Shown in pieces: positions 22,231-32,618 of a stretch of 64,000 nt of DNA (positions are counted from its first letter, which is position 1; the number at the start of each line of letters is the position of its first letter). Both the position numbers and the translations under genes were made by a program. The DNA is from Rhodosorus marinus. Lineage: Eukaryota; Rhodophyta; Stylonematophyceae; Stylonematales; Stylonemataceae. The DNA lies in NCBI GenBank assembly GCA_029953675.1, contig JAMWBK010000008.1:839001-903000 (forward strand), given 5' to 3'. Below the pieces are notes generated by a model. It ran no database searches, had not been told where the DNA came from, and saw only the letters and a list, made by a program, of their open reading frames with translations.

Positions 22231-23189
22231 CCCAGACATTGCTTCTCGCACGAATGACAAAAATACCCCCTTGGACTCATACGCCAGCAGCTCCAAGCCT
22301 CCTCCCACGTTCTTCCTCGAGTTCGTCCTCCAACAAGAAGCGTTGACAATGTACCATCGGTTCCAAACGCCGTTTAGAGACCGAGCTTTCTCCTCCCATA
22401 CATCTTCTAAGGTAAAACCCCTCCTTCGAACACTGGAGTGACAGTAGGCCGCAGCACCCTACGACGATCTGAGGACAAGGCATCGGTCCTCAAAGCTTTC
22501 TTCCAGGGCGGAGAGGACTTTTAAGAGGCAGCGCTCCTAAGGGACTGAGGAAGCCAGTACATCGATCTGTACCTATTCAAGCTAGCAAACTCTGCTCCGC
22601 ACAGGAGCAGAGTTTAAAAATGCGCTCGCGTTCATTGATGCCTAGCTGCGACCAAGATCAACGCATTCGGAACTATCACTGTTTATTTGTAAGACTGACT
22701 CAAACCTGGCTTCCCGGCTTCCTTGCTGGCTGCTATCGCTCAAATACTTCGTCTGAGAAAGCGAACCAGAACCGGAAGGCAGAATAACCGTGATCGGATG
22801 CTGCGGTCTCGCATGAAGGCTTGACTGTGACCTAAAGCGTACTACCGCCTGGATGATCCATGAGCTCCGCCAGCTCTTGAAGAGATTCGATTCACGACCT
22901 TGTGTGTGGAGTTCGACTACTGCTTTGTTTTCTACCGCGAGTTTGTAGTATCTTTCATATCGCTCTCAATGACAGCAATACTTTTACTGCCGATGTTTCC
23001 GGAATGGTCTTTCTCGTCGGAAAATGACGAGTAGATCACATTCATCAGTTACGTTAGTCTGGATTAATCCAGCACCCGCGGGGTTCCCGGTCCAGCGGGA
23101 CAATGTTTGAAGTTTCTATACAGTTATGCAGTCGTTCAAAGGTTGCGACTTCGATATGGCCTCGCCAAGGCAAAGGTCGTCTGGGTGAA
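22231..23189. other. Intergenic, one small perfect hairpin
   Basis: No gene is recognised. A perfect 12-bp inverted repeat with a 5-nt loop lies at 22587-22615, followed by A residues. The rest includes the 3' flank of the RRP7 gene. Confidence 0.4.
22587..22615. repeat. Perfect 12-bp hairpin
   Basis: AAACTCTGCTCC (22587-22598) and GGAGCAGAGTTT (22604-22615) are exact reverse complements around GCACA, and an A run follows. Function is unknown. Confidence 0.7.
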
Positions 23190-24035
23190 TCATTCCGAGC
23201 TCTTTGCGTTTGACCGCATGATTGCAGTCACTCGTGCACGGTCCTTCATAAAGTTCTCGCGAAGGTTCTGAGCCTTTCTGCGTTTTTCTTCTCGCTCCTT
23301 GTATCGGTAGAAGTTTGGCATGCCTTCAAAGGATGCTGACTTCTTACGTTTGCGCTCTTGTTGGCGAGTTATGATATCTGCGGCCTTGTTCGCTGCATAT
23401 GACTTCGTGACCACACGGAATCCATCTTCATCTACCGTGCTATTCATCGCCGCTCTCTGAAGCCTTTCTTGATTCTGATTGTAGAAAAGAAGCGCCGAAG
23501 GCGGTGTTTGACTTTCTTCAGAGGAGAGAACGGCCTCTTTTTTGTTTTCCCTTACACTTAGGTGTGTACTCACCTCCTGTTCTTCAACTTCTTGCATTAA
23601 TTCGGCTGCCCAAACTCGGACTTTCTCGTCACCAGGATGTGCCTCCTTGTATTCCTTCAGAAAACAATCCAACCCACCGGAGAACTTGAGGTCAACGCAA
23701 CTTCGTAGCCGGCTGAGCTTCTCAGCTGGCATGTCAGTCCGCAGCGCTTCATTCAAAGCGTCCTGCGACTCCATCTCTACCCTCGCAAAGCATGTCTTAA
23801 GGACACCTTCGCCTTTGTCCAGGAACCCGATTTTCACGTCGCGAACCTCTCCAAACTCCTCAAGAATCACTCGTAGCGCATCCTCATCCTGGCTGCTCCC
23901 CGGTAAGTTGGCGACGAACAACACTGGCTTGGTTGATCCCTTCTCGCGATGCTGCCGAACGTAGACCAAGTGCTTGACGCCATCGTCGAGATCAATGGAC
24001 CAGATCACGTAGCCTTCTTTCGTTTTCTGAACCAT
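23190..24035 (-). CDS. RRP7: Ribosomal RNA-processing protein 7 (RRP7)
   Basis: RRP7 is a nucleolar factor of the small-subunit processome needed for 18S rRNA maturation. This intronless frame gives 281 residues from the first ATG at 24035, similar to yeast and human homologues (about 280-300); the open frame continues upstream to 24080 without ATG. An RRM-like fold starts at PVLFVANLP (residue about 37) with ILEEFGEV following. The C-terminal RRP7 signature is clear: DEDGFRVV, then the basic helix with [19 protein letters not shown] and a tail rich in Lys/Arg. The gene lies between an unassigned stretch and a divergent small membrane-protein gene. It does not have the strong G/T-rich leader seen at other genes. 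Confidence 0.85.
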   Translation of the reverse strand: MVQKTKEGYVIWSIDLDDGVKHLVYVRQHREKGSTKPVLFVANLPGSSQDEDALRVILEEFGEVRDVKIGFLDKGEGVLKTCFARVEMESQDALNEALRTDMPAEKLSRLRSCVDLKFSGGLDCFLKEYKEAHPGDEKVRVWAAELMQEVEEQEVSTHLSVRENKKEAVLSSEESQTPPSALLFYNQNQERLQRAAMNSTVDEDGFRVVTKSYAANKAADIITRQQERKRKKSASFEGMPNFYRYKEREEKRRKAQNLRENFMKDRARVTAIMRSNAKSSE

Positions 24036-24955
24036 ATCAGTTAATTTTTTATCCCGTTGGCTCCATCTCAACCTTCTCAATGGGGAGATAGCCGTCTACC
24101 AACCCCCAGCCGATTCCTCAGAACGCACCGGGAGGTGCATCCATGACCATCTCCGACCAGACTCCGGTGACTTGATACTGGTGGGTTTGGGTATGGACGA
24201 TGAACAAGCTGCGATGCTCAGATTATTGTACACGGAAAAATTCATCACCTCTAGCATCAGTTCAGACTTCGACAAAGGACACCATCGCTGCCTCTTTCAA
24301 TTTCAGTAAAGGATATTGAACCAACGCCATCCCTTGACGTCTCCTCCTCTCCGAAGGCTTCCTGCTGGCAAGGGGTGAAACCAGCAAAGACAGCGGAGAC
24401 GAAAAAAGTGGTCAGATAGGTGTACAGGCCTGACGAATACATAAAATATTCTGCAGTATGGCAGCAGGCTTTGGACCTACCCCGGAGCTCTCCCACTACT
24501 CCTAACCCCTCGCCCCTACTCCTATGCCCATCGACGGCAGAGAGCTCGTCATCCCTAGACCTCAATCACTATCACCTTTCAAAGGACACGCGGACATAAA
24601 CAATTAGTCAATAAAAAAACATTCTTACGATCTATTCGCCACAAGTTTCTGTAATTTCTATATAATTGGTTTATACTACATGTCTTGTAATAATATAAAT
24701 ATACTTACGATCAATAATAAAGATATATTTTTGAATTTCAAGATTAGTTTCGAACTGATTGGCTATATAGAAGATAATGGATACTGATTCTCTCCTTTTT
24801 TTGGAAGAAGTTCTTTTTGTTTTTTGGTAGATTCTAAGACACACGAGATGGTCCAATCAGGACTGGAGTTTCCCTCTTATGTTTGTTTTTATTTAATAAA
24901 ATGAATAATGAGTTAAGGGACTTGGGATGGCGCTCAAGTTGATATATTTAGCTAC
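24036..24955. other. Intergenic between divergent genes
   Basis: No gene is recognised. The minus frame 24257-24565 has no family features. The sequence becomes very AT-rich from 24600 to 24900. Confidence 0.4.
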
Positions 24956-25212
24956 TTAGAGAAGAAGGGTTGATGGTGGAGATGGGCATAGTGCTGGGGG
25001 TGTTGGAGAGGAAGGTGGGGCTACAGCTGCTGCGTCAGAATGGTTTAGGTTTGTTCTGGAATCTCTAGAGCTTTGATTGCTAGTGGGACTACTGGTTTTT
25101 CTCTTTTTAGTGTTGTGTGTGTGTGGGGGCGGGTGGGTGGGTTGGGGCAAGGGATATTGAGGTTGGTGGTTTTGGTGTTCTGTCTTTTTTTTGTTTCTTT
25201 GGGATTGAGGAG
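24956..25212 (+). promoter_or_regulatory. G/T-rich leader of the small membrane protein
   Basis: The stretch is rich in G and T, including a GTGTGTGTGTGGGGGCGGG run near 25110-25130, and is nearly free of C. It has the same character as the leaders of V-ATPase F and RBM39 and supports the plus orientation of the gene that follows. Confidence 0.45.
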
Positions 25213-25671
25213 ATGGAGGGCGTGGGATTTGCTGTGGCTCCGCTTTCTTCGACGAGGAGGGATGTTGTGGTTTGTGGAGCGGTGAAGACGTACAGACTGA
25301 ATACTCGGCGGATTGTGTTGGGGAGATCGCTGAGGAAAACGGCGAAGGGAACGCGCAAGGCGGTGGCGAGAAGGGTTGCTTTGACTGGACGTCGTATGCG
25401 CGTTGCAGCTGCTACGCTGAATCGTAGACTGAAATTTGCTGGTTTGATTGGCTTGGTTGCCCTGCTTGGGCTCATTCTTTCTCTTCTGTTCCCAGCGGGT
25501 GTAGATGCATGCTTGACCACGCCAACGGAAATGATAGACTCGAGAAAAAGATCCATGCAAGGGATTGTGTCCTGGATCGCCACGTTATCAGCAGCGACGA
25601 AGCTGCTTAACATGCGAAGGAGGAGAGCTGAAGTCGAAGACTCCGTTAGCGAACCACAGAACTCTATCTGA
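25213..25671 (+). CDS. Small basic membrane protein, possibly plastid-targeted
   Basis: I do not recognise the family. The frame gives 152 residues from the ATG at 25213; the open frame extends upstream to 25117 through the low-C leader but without further support. The first 70 residues are very basic and contain almost no acidic residues (RRIVLGRSLRKTAKGTRKAV), which could be a plastid or mitochondrial transit peptide. One clear membrane segment follows at about residues 75-94 (FAGLIGLVALLGLILSLLF). The C-terminal half has a short hydrophobic stretch and a mixed-charge tail. It may be a single-pass organelle membrane protein; this is inference from composition only. Confidence 0.55.
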   Translation: MEGVGFAVAPLSSTRRDVVVCGAVKTYRLNTRRIVLGRSLRKTAKGTRKAVARRVALTGRRMRVAAATLNRRLKFAGLIGLVALLGLILSLLFPAGVDACLTTPTEMIDSRKRSMQGIVSWIATLSAATKLLNMRRRRAEVEDSVSEPQNSI

Positions 25672-26381
25672 AGCTACCCTTTATACATATGTGTGAATTT
25701 GTTTTCCCCAGTGAATCCCATCTTGAGGCTGCTATGAACTTAATGTTGTAGATTAGATCATCAAATGAATGTAATTCCTTTTTGCAAGATAGTTCTCAGG
25801 ATTTAGTCCGGTACTCGTCTTGGACCCCATCAATTAGCGGGATTTCACGACAAACGTGCGGCCTCCCACGTCCGGCGGAGTACAAAATCCTGGAGTCGCC
25901 AGATCTCCTCCTTCTATGGCTTTGACACCACGGAGCCCTCCACAACGGCCTTTTCTCTTGCGCGGCGGAATCGTGCTGGCTCTTAACGCACGACAGCGGG
26001 ATCCCCAGGACTCTGCTGGCCAATATCATTCTTGGCTGAGCTCTTCCTTTCGAAATGTTACTGATCTACAGTTGAGTAACTTCTCAGGCTCAGGAGACGA
26101 TCCCAATCCTTAGATGGCCCGCCTCAGCGCTCCAATAGAGAACTCCTATCTCAGCAAAACCTTTTAACTGTCACCACAATGATTAAGTCAATTTAAGAAT
26201 TATATTCCTGTCAAACAGATTGAAAGTATTCTTTCTCCAAAAAGATTGACTGGGTAGGTGACTCTTAAAGGCTTCTTCTGCTTCATTATTGACTATGGGC
26301 ATTTTAGGAGGGAAAGCAGGTTCGGCCACTGGAAGGGGCGGAAGAGCTTGCGGGACTGCTTCGAATACGCGGACGTACAAG
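25672..26381. other. Intergenic, with a possible minus-strand exon at 25834-26006
   Basis: In the minus sense a frame ending at the TAA 25836-25834 reads GGVKAIEGGDLATPGF-like sequence (actual words VKAIEGGDLATPG, PPDVGGRTFVVKSR) and is open for about 60 codons without a Met, behind a possible acceptor near 26007. It looks like a real C-terminus but I cannot name it or connect it to upstream exons. The frame 26183-26389 (minus) overlaps the MED11-like start and is doubtful. Confidence 0.3.
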
Positions 26382-26920
26382 ATGGACATGTCGATGGCGA
26401 ATGGGTAAGTTAAAAAGCAACGAATCGTGACCTTTCATAGCAAGTAGCAAGTAGTGAGTTTCTTACGTTTAGTTTTGTTTTTAAGCGTATCGTTTGAGTT
26501 TCATATCTGTTCTTTTCTTGTCTTCTTAGCGTCGGTGAACCCAGTGGGTTGCTTGCTTCGCGGCGAGACAAAGTACTCCGATTGATGGATATGCTGGTCG
26601 AAGCGCTCGATCAAGTGTCTCAGATCAACACCGAAACAGCGGAAAAGTTTTCGCGGCAACTTGAGACCTTCATGAAGACACTCGCCGAGTTGAGGAAGGA
26701 GGTCCACGGGGATATTCTGAAGCTTGGTGCAGACCTAAGGGTTGAGGATCCGAGTCGTATATCCTTTCTTAAAGCTGACGTATCCGTGCAAAAGCTCGCT
26801 TTCATTGAGGAAAGCCTGAAGATGATTCTGGACGGAGAAAACCTGCGCGGCGATGGGGCAATCAGAAAGGCAGCTGGGGATCATCTGGCAGCACAAGATG
26901 AGCCCATGAAGCCTGCCTAG
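26382..26920 (+). CDS. MED11: Mediator subunit 11-like protein
   Basis: MED11 is a head-module subunit of the Mediator complex that links RNA polymerase II to activators. Exons 26382-26404 and 26530-26920 (125-bp intron with GTAAGT donor and a pyrimidine-rich acceptor, phase 2) give 137 residues. After a short N-terminus (MDMSMANGVGEPSG) the protein is a helical hairpin: RRDKVLRLMDMLVEAL, then a central helix with FMKTLAELRKEV, and a final helix VQKLAFIEESLKMI. The pattern and spacing resemble plant MED11 (FMxxI...VxxKLEYVxxxLxxM). Sequence similarity is low, so another small helical complex subunit remains possible. The first exon is short and its ATG choice among three in-frame Mets is uncertain. 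Confidence 0.55.
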
Positions 26921-28656
26921 CGGCTAACCTAGTACACAATTATAATTTAACCATCGGATGCGATGTGATAGGGGAAAGCGGTGAGATTGGAGGCACCCTC
27001 GACTCCCCCACTTCTGCCTCACCATCACTAATGCATCGAGCAGAATGACCACTTAACTCAAACCTCGTGCGTGCACCATACGGACGACCCAATTCCGTGC
27101 CGGTAAATAGGTTTTTGGAGTCCGCGCCGTTCTCACCGTTCACAGTGTTTGAAGAACTGAACGAGGATTGGTGGTTGGTCGTCTGACATTGTCGGAACGT
27201 AATATAAACAATGGACTTTACCCGCTTAAGTAGTTTTAAGACATGATCCCCAGACGTGTTGTCGTTGCCGTCCATCGAGAATTTCCTGGCGGTGACTTGA
27301 GCACCGGATCCTGCTTACGAACCTCTCAAAATAGAAAACGGGTTTACGTTCACCGTTATTATCAATCGGCAGCTATGTCGCGGCAGACGAACCCTTTCGA
27401 CCCGCCAGAGACCCGAGTCCTTCCGATTAACTTCTATTTCATAAGCCGTTATACTTTTCTTCTTGACATTCGCGAAGATACGTCGCACGGATGGACACCA
27501 CTCCGCGCGGGAATGGCGGGTCCGACTGTCAGTCCATAATTCCAAGAAAGGGCAGAGCCCCACTGACTCACAGCAACGCACTGGACTCAGGCTATGCGCA
27601 TACCGGAGCCTCTTTCCATTGGAGGATTCTAGCAGACTATCCGGCATGGATACATAGTTTTGTTAGAGTGGCTTCGCGCGATCGCGTCGACGCTCGCGGT
27701 TTGCTTGTTGTATCAGAAATAGGCGAGGCTACATACTTGTCCCAGAATTACCAGGGGAGATCGTGATCCGGCGCCTCCGAGTTCTTACTGGACAACCAAA
27801 CGTGCGCCCAGTACATTCTAGCTGACAGGAATCTCGTCCACAGGTACCAACGATCGTCCCTGAATCAATTAGACCCTGCTGAACTTCTTGCGTCTATCGC
27901 AGCTGAGAAACTTTGGTCAGCTTCAATCGACGTGTGGCATTTGCGTATTTAGATAACTTGAGACCACGATCATGTAGTGTAGACTAGACTAGCACTTGTC
28001 TGATCTAGACGGGACTTTCGCTCTGCTGAGAGCCAGGGGTGTTGAACTACGTCTGAGCAAGTGCGAGTTCCCGCGATTGAGATTCTCGGGCAGGGCCTTC
28101 CGTGTCCCACCATCGGGATGGATCCTTCGCGGAGAAGTCCATATCACCCGCAAAGCTAACGGAGCGGTGGAGGAGTTCTACAGCACGTTGTGCCGGGAGC
28201 CGTAAGGGCCGAAGCGCTCTCCTATTTTCCTTGCGAGATAATTTGTTGAGGCGGCACTCACCACCCGAAGTACGCCGCCGTGCTCGGGAGGAAAACACAC
28301 ATAGGGCCTGAGAGACGGAGCCCTTCCCTTCCCATCGAACACATACCAGGGCACATCCATTCACATATCTGTTTCGTCGTAGGGATTCATACAACGCCAC
28401 TCCAAGGCTGACACTTCCGCACTCATTCCACATTGAACGTCCCATAAGAGACAGTGACAGTCTGTCCGGAAGTGTACCTGTCTTTTTTCCCGAAATCACA
28501 ATTATGTTGACAATAGAATCGTAAATGAATTCCAGGCGCTTCCCCCAAAAGGACAAAACAAAACCGGTCAGGCCAAATGCAAGGGCCGATATTACCAATG
28601 CCGGTTTTGATGAGAACGTCGCCCCGTTCTTTTTCCTTGTCTTCGGAAGATTTCAT
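26921..28656. other. Intergenic, several unrecognised open frames
   Basis: No gene is assigned. Minus frames at 27315-27647, 28047-28598 and 28423-28656 are open but overlap each other in different frames and have no family features. The last begins with Met at 28656, directly beside the RBM39 leader, and contains GEAPGIHLRFYCQHN; it might be the first exon of a divergent gene. Confidence 0.35.
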
Positions 28657-28659
28657 ATG

Positions 28660-28928
28660 AAAAGATCGTGTACATAGAGATAGAGAGGGGGGGAAGGGAT
28701 GGGAGGAGGTTGGAAAGTCATGGGGAGGAAGGTTGGGGTACTAGTGAGGTGCTGTCCGTGTTTTTTTGGTTTTAGGTACTTGCAAGGGAGGAGGAGCACA
28801 GTGTGAGGAAATTTTTTTTGTTTGTTCTTGTAAGCACTTTTTGAATTCGGGTTTTGGGAAGGAGGGCCGGGGGGGGGGAAGAGTTGGGATGAGAGGTTGA
28901 TGGTGAGGTTTGTTTCGGCTTCGAGGAA
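28660..28928 (+). promoter_or_regulatory. G/T-rich leader of the RBM39-like gene, G-quadruplex-prone
   Basis: The stretch is G-rich with runs of seven, three, three, four and four G between 28687 and 28739 and ten G near 28871. It is almost free of C. Minus-strand frames across it (28653-29195) are compositional artefacts. Confidence 0.5.
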
Positions 28929-30836
28929 ATGGGGGAGGAGGTGAAGGTGGAGTCGGAGGGTGCACCGAACGGAGTGGTGCCTGATGGTAGCCCCGGTGAG
29001 GATTCGATGGCGCCGAGTGGGGATGGGAAGGATGGTGAGAAAGATCGAGGGAGGAAGGATCGGGAACGTGAGAGGAGTTATCGGGACCGGGATAGGGACC
29101 GACGAAGGGATTCTCGTGAAAGGGACCGGGACCGAGAGCGCATAAGGGATAAGGATAGATACCGGGATCGTAATAGACACCGGGACTATGATCACGACTA
29201 TGATAGGAGACGGAAGGATCGGGATCGAAGGCGTGACAGGTCACGGTCTCGTTCTCCCAGACGAAGAAGACGAAGGTCTAGATCTGCATCCTATTCTAGG
29301 TCTCGCTCGCGGGATAGATACAGGCACAGACGATATAGGGATCGACGGTCGAGGAGCCCTAGTAGGGGTGGAAAGAGGAGACGAAGTAGGAGTAAGGGGA
29401 GAAGCCCGGATAGGTACCGAAGATCTCGGGATGAGAGGAGGGGTTCGCCCGGCGGAGGTGCTGACTTTGATCCGTCGAAGCAGTTCCGCGACGAGGAAGA
29501 GGAAAAACGGCTCGCTGCGGAAAAAGAAGTTGCGGAAATGGAAAGAGACTTGAGGACAATATTCATTTGGCAACTTTCACAAAAAGTAAGAGAACGGGAC
29601 GTGTTTGATTTGTTCAGTAAGGCGGGAAAAGTTCGTGATGTGCGCCTTATTATTGACAGAAGGACTGGGCGTCATAAGGGCGCTGGTTATGTTGAGTTCT
29701 ACTACAAGGAGGCTATTCCAAAGGCCATGGAACTCAACGGACAGGCGATACGCGGCTTTCCAGTTGCAGTCAAGCCATCCGAAGCAGAGAAAAATATAGC
29801 GGCGGAGATGGCAGCGAAGGACGCAGCTGCAGTTGGCGCAGCCGCGTCGGCAACAGCAACAGCAACAGCAACTGCGGATGCCAAGGAACTTAACCAGGCC
29901 GATCTTGCAACGGTTGCTAGCATGGCGAAACCTACACCTGGTGCCCAAGGATTCACCAAGCTGTACGTGGGGTCCGTGCACTTTTCAGTTTCAGAAGATG
30001 ACCTCCGCACCATTTTCTCGCCTTACGGAGATCTAGCTTCTCTTCAGCTTCATCGAGATGCGGATACTGGAAGGTCCAAAGGATTCGGATTTATTCAATA
30101 TTCTAAGCATGAGTCAGCGCAGAAGGCGTTGGAGCAATTGAACGGCTTGGAGCTGGCTGGGCGCGCTCTGAGAGTTGGCCTCGCATCAACGGAAGCTCTC
30201 CGGCTTGGAACGACAGCTGCGGCAATGAGCGGTGGACAATTGAACCCTACCACGGGCGAGCAACCAGGAGAAGGTGCCACCGCTGGTAGTGTGCCCACGG
30301 TCCTGACCACCGCTGATCGTGATGGTCTGAACGAGCTCGATGATGGTCAAGACCGCGGATTGGCGTTGACTGCAAATCAGAGAGCGCAACTGATGCAAAA
30401 GCTCTCCCGAGGAGAAGAGATTGCACCTAGCGCTCCTGCGGCTGCTGACGCGGCTGCGCAAGGAGCTGCGATAACGGCTCCGGGGATGGTAGCGACTCTA
30501 CCTGGATACAACCCGCCTCTAACAGTTTCTCGAGCACCGTCTCGATGTCTCATGCTTCGAAACATGTTTGATCCTCAGGAGGAGACGGAGCCGGATTTCC
30601 ACATGCAAGTTGCCGAGGATGTCAGAGATGAGTGTTTGGAGAAATTCGGACCCTTGAAGCACTTGATCGTTGACAAGAACAGCGCTGGCATCGTCTATCT
30701 AAAGTTTGATCAGCTTCCACATGCAGTTGCTGCAAAGGCGAGCTTGAGCGGGCGGTTTTTTGCGGGTAAGCAGGTGATCGCCGAGTTCATCGCTGAGCCC
30801 ATTTATCAGCAACGCTTTGCCGACGTTCAGGACTAG
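28929..30836 (+). CDS. RBM39: RBM39/CC1-like splicing factor with RS domain and three RRMs
   Basis: The family comprises nuclear splicing factors related to U2AF65 that bind RNA and other splicing proteins. A single uninterrupted exon encodes 635 residues. An acidic/Gly N-terminus is followed by a long Arg/Asp- and Arg/Ser-rich domain (about residues 38-175). RRM1 starts near 209 (RTIFIWQLS), RRM2 near 343 (KLYVGSVHF, GFGFIQY), and a C-terminal UHM-type RRM near 537 (CLMLRNMFDPQEE...), which ends near residue 625. The linker between RRM1 and RRM2 contains Ala/Thr alternation (ATATATATA) and the linker before the UHM carries ANQRAQLMQKLSRG. The order and lengths match the CC1 family. Absence of introns in a 1.9-kb gene contrasts with most neighbours. 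Confidence 0.93.
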   Translation: MGEEVKVESEGAPNGVVPDGSPGEDSMAPSGDGKDGEKDRGRKDRERERSYRDRDRDRRRDSRERDRDRERIRDKDRYRDRNRHRDYDHDYDRRRKDRDRRRDRSRSRSPRRRRRRSRSASYSRSRSRDRYRHRRYRDRRSRSPSRGGKRRRSRSKGRSPDRYRRSRDERRGSPGGGADFDPSKQFRDEEEEKRLAAEKEVAEMERDLRTIFIWQLSQKVRERDVFDLFSKAGKVRDVRLIIDRRTGRHKGAGYVEFYYKEAIPKAMELNGQAIRGFPVAVKPSEAEKNIAAEMAAKDAAAVGAAASATATATATADAKELNQADLATVASMAKPTPGAQGFTKLYVGSVHFSVSEDDLRTIFSPYGDLASLQLHRDADTGRSKGFGFIQYSKHESAQKALEQLNGLELAGRALRVGLASTEALRLGTTAAAMSGGQLNPTTGEQPGEGATAGSVPTVLTTADRDGLNELDDGQDRGLALTANQRAQLMQKLSRGEEIAPSAPAAADAAAQGAAITAPGMVATLPGYNPPLTVSRAPSRCLMLRNMFDPQEETEPDFHMQVAEDVRDECLEKFGPLKHLIVDKNSAGIVYLKFDQLPHAVAAKASLSGRFFAGKQVIAEFIAEPIYQQRFADVQD

Positions 30837-31940
30837 ATAAACGTAGGTACCGTGGTTATGGAGGTGCACACTTGGCTTGTGCGCGGGAGATGCACAACGT
30901 ATGTAAAACGAAGACTATTTTCTCTTGTCAAGTATTTTCCGCTCTTGTTTCCAGGGTCCTTGAAACCGCTCGTTTGCCGCAGGATTGTGAGTCCCCTGTT
31001 AGGACAATCCGAATTCGATAAGTTGTCATATTTGTGGCCCAAAACCTCTTGCTTGTGAAATTTGTTTTCGCAAAACTGTCCGGACGCATTCCAATGTGCA
31101 GGTTCTCCGTCGATCCGTTCAGACTGTACAAACCCAGGAAAAACAACGCCCCGAGAAACTTGATCTTCATGAGCATCCTCCTCTGATAGCCCTGGTGAGG
31201 TTTCAAATAGGGGAAAAACTTAAGCTATCAAACTCCGTGAATCACCCGTATTGGAAACCCTCTGAAGCGATTATGAGTCGCTGCCGGTCCCTTTGGATTT
31301 TTTCCCCACGCTGGTAAATTGTCTGGAATGACCCCCGGGCCTCTGTGCTTTCCATGGTAGGATAGAATTGTGTTCCTGAAAGCCGATTCGAGCATAACCG
31401 AGGACTCCAATGGATGACGATCGGGCCTAGCGACGGCCTAGTATTGCTGGTAGAGGGATGCTTAGTTCATTCGTGGCGGACCTCTTCTTGCATGATGAAT
31501 TGTTAGCCAGGGAAACGACCCAGGCAACGCGAATGCGCTTTGGGGGGTTCTGTGCTTCTGATTCTTCGTGCGAGTGAGGCTGACCACCAAAACAGAAACG
31601 GCTTCCTGAGTGCAAACAGTCAAGAGCAAAAGTCTCAACTCGAGGATAGAAGACGCCAAATCTGATATCGGGAAACACACGGGTAAGCCCTGCGGATACG
31701 TTTCAAAAGGTAAGCACGAAGGCCGTGTCGGATATGCTGAGGTGAGACGTACACAAAACTAATGGGTTGCATATGAAGGGCATCACGCAGTGAGCTCGCT
31801 CAGCAACACCGTCTGTATGGCAACCATGCGTACTTATCATTCCGTTTGATGGGCGAGCAGCCATATAATATCATCATCTCGTCGTAATTGCAAGACTAGG
31901 ATGTGAGTCGCCCGTTTAGGGAGCAACCCTCAAAAGCATA
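30837..31940. other. Intergenic, no gene recognised
   Basis: Contains the RBM39 3' flank and scattered short frames on both strands with no recognisable content. Confidence 0.4.
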
Positions 31941-32618
31941 TTGAGAATATTTGCATATGCGCTCTATCCGTTTGAGAAGCGCAAGCTTCTCGTACAAGTT
32001 AGGAGATGTCCGTTGCCCACTACTGAAACATCCCAGCATGGCGTTGACAGTCAGGTGTCTTCTCCTTTGATCACGTGGGCAGACGGGAAACGCTTACAGA
32101 AGGTCGTACGAACAAACCTGTTCATGGAAACTGGTCTAACAGGACTCTGCGATCGTCGAGTCATGACAAGAGAACGCAGGTTGGCCTGGCCGACGACGTT
32201 CCATCAACCCATCGTTGCAAAGGATTCTGACAATCAGTCGATCAAGGGACTGCAAAACGAAAAACTGCCTGTGAACTTCCTAGGCTCGACTAGAATACCC
32301 TCCTGGCGGAATCCAAATATGATACCCGAAACGGATAAGTGCGCACACCCCTGCAAGCTAAAACCCTGCTTCGCCGTGGAGTGGAACCTTGTCTTTGTTC
32401 CTGTCGGAACACACCAGTACCAAGTCGTAATTGCGTTGGACTGGCCTTTTGAGCCAACTGTGAGGATGCCACGAGACCTGACACCAACTAGTCCGATCTT
32501 TCACACGTTTCACAATCACAATTTATACATCAAACCCGCTCCTAGATCAGTTGGCGCCGCCAATTTCGGCTTCGGCACAACACGGATCACGCCAATCATA
32601 CACGAAAGGAATCAGTGA
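31941..32618 (+). CDS. Hypothetical open frame, 225 codons
   Basis: I do not recognise it. The frame is longer than most chance frames in this composition and contains some ordered-looking sequence (CFAVEWNLVFVPVG, QVVIALDWPFEPTV), but there is no domain, no signal peptide and no G/T-rich leader upstream. The start at 31941 is arbitrary (TTG; the first ATG lies further in). It could be chance, a relic or a lineage-specific gene. Confidence 0.25.
   Translation: MRIFAYALYPFEKRKLLVQVRRCPLPTTETSQHGVDSQVSSPLITWADGKRLQKVVRTNLFMETGLTGLCDRRVMTRERRLAWPTTFHQPIVAKDSDNQSIKGLQNEKLPVNFLGSTRIPSWRNPNMIPETDKCAHPCKLKPCFAVEWNLVFVPVGTHQYQVVIALDWPFEPTVRMPRDLTPTSPIFHTFHNHNLYIKPAPRSVGAANFGFGTTRITPIIHERNQ

Noticed and set aside
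28653-29244. Minus-strand frames of 167-180 codons opposite the start of the RBM39-like gene
   Set aside because: They are Pro/Ile/His-rich mirrors of the G-rich leader and the RS-domain codons.
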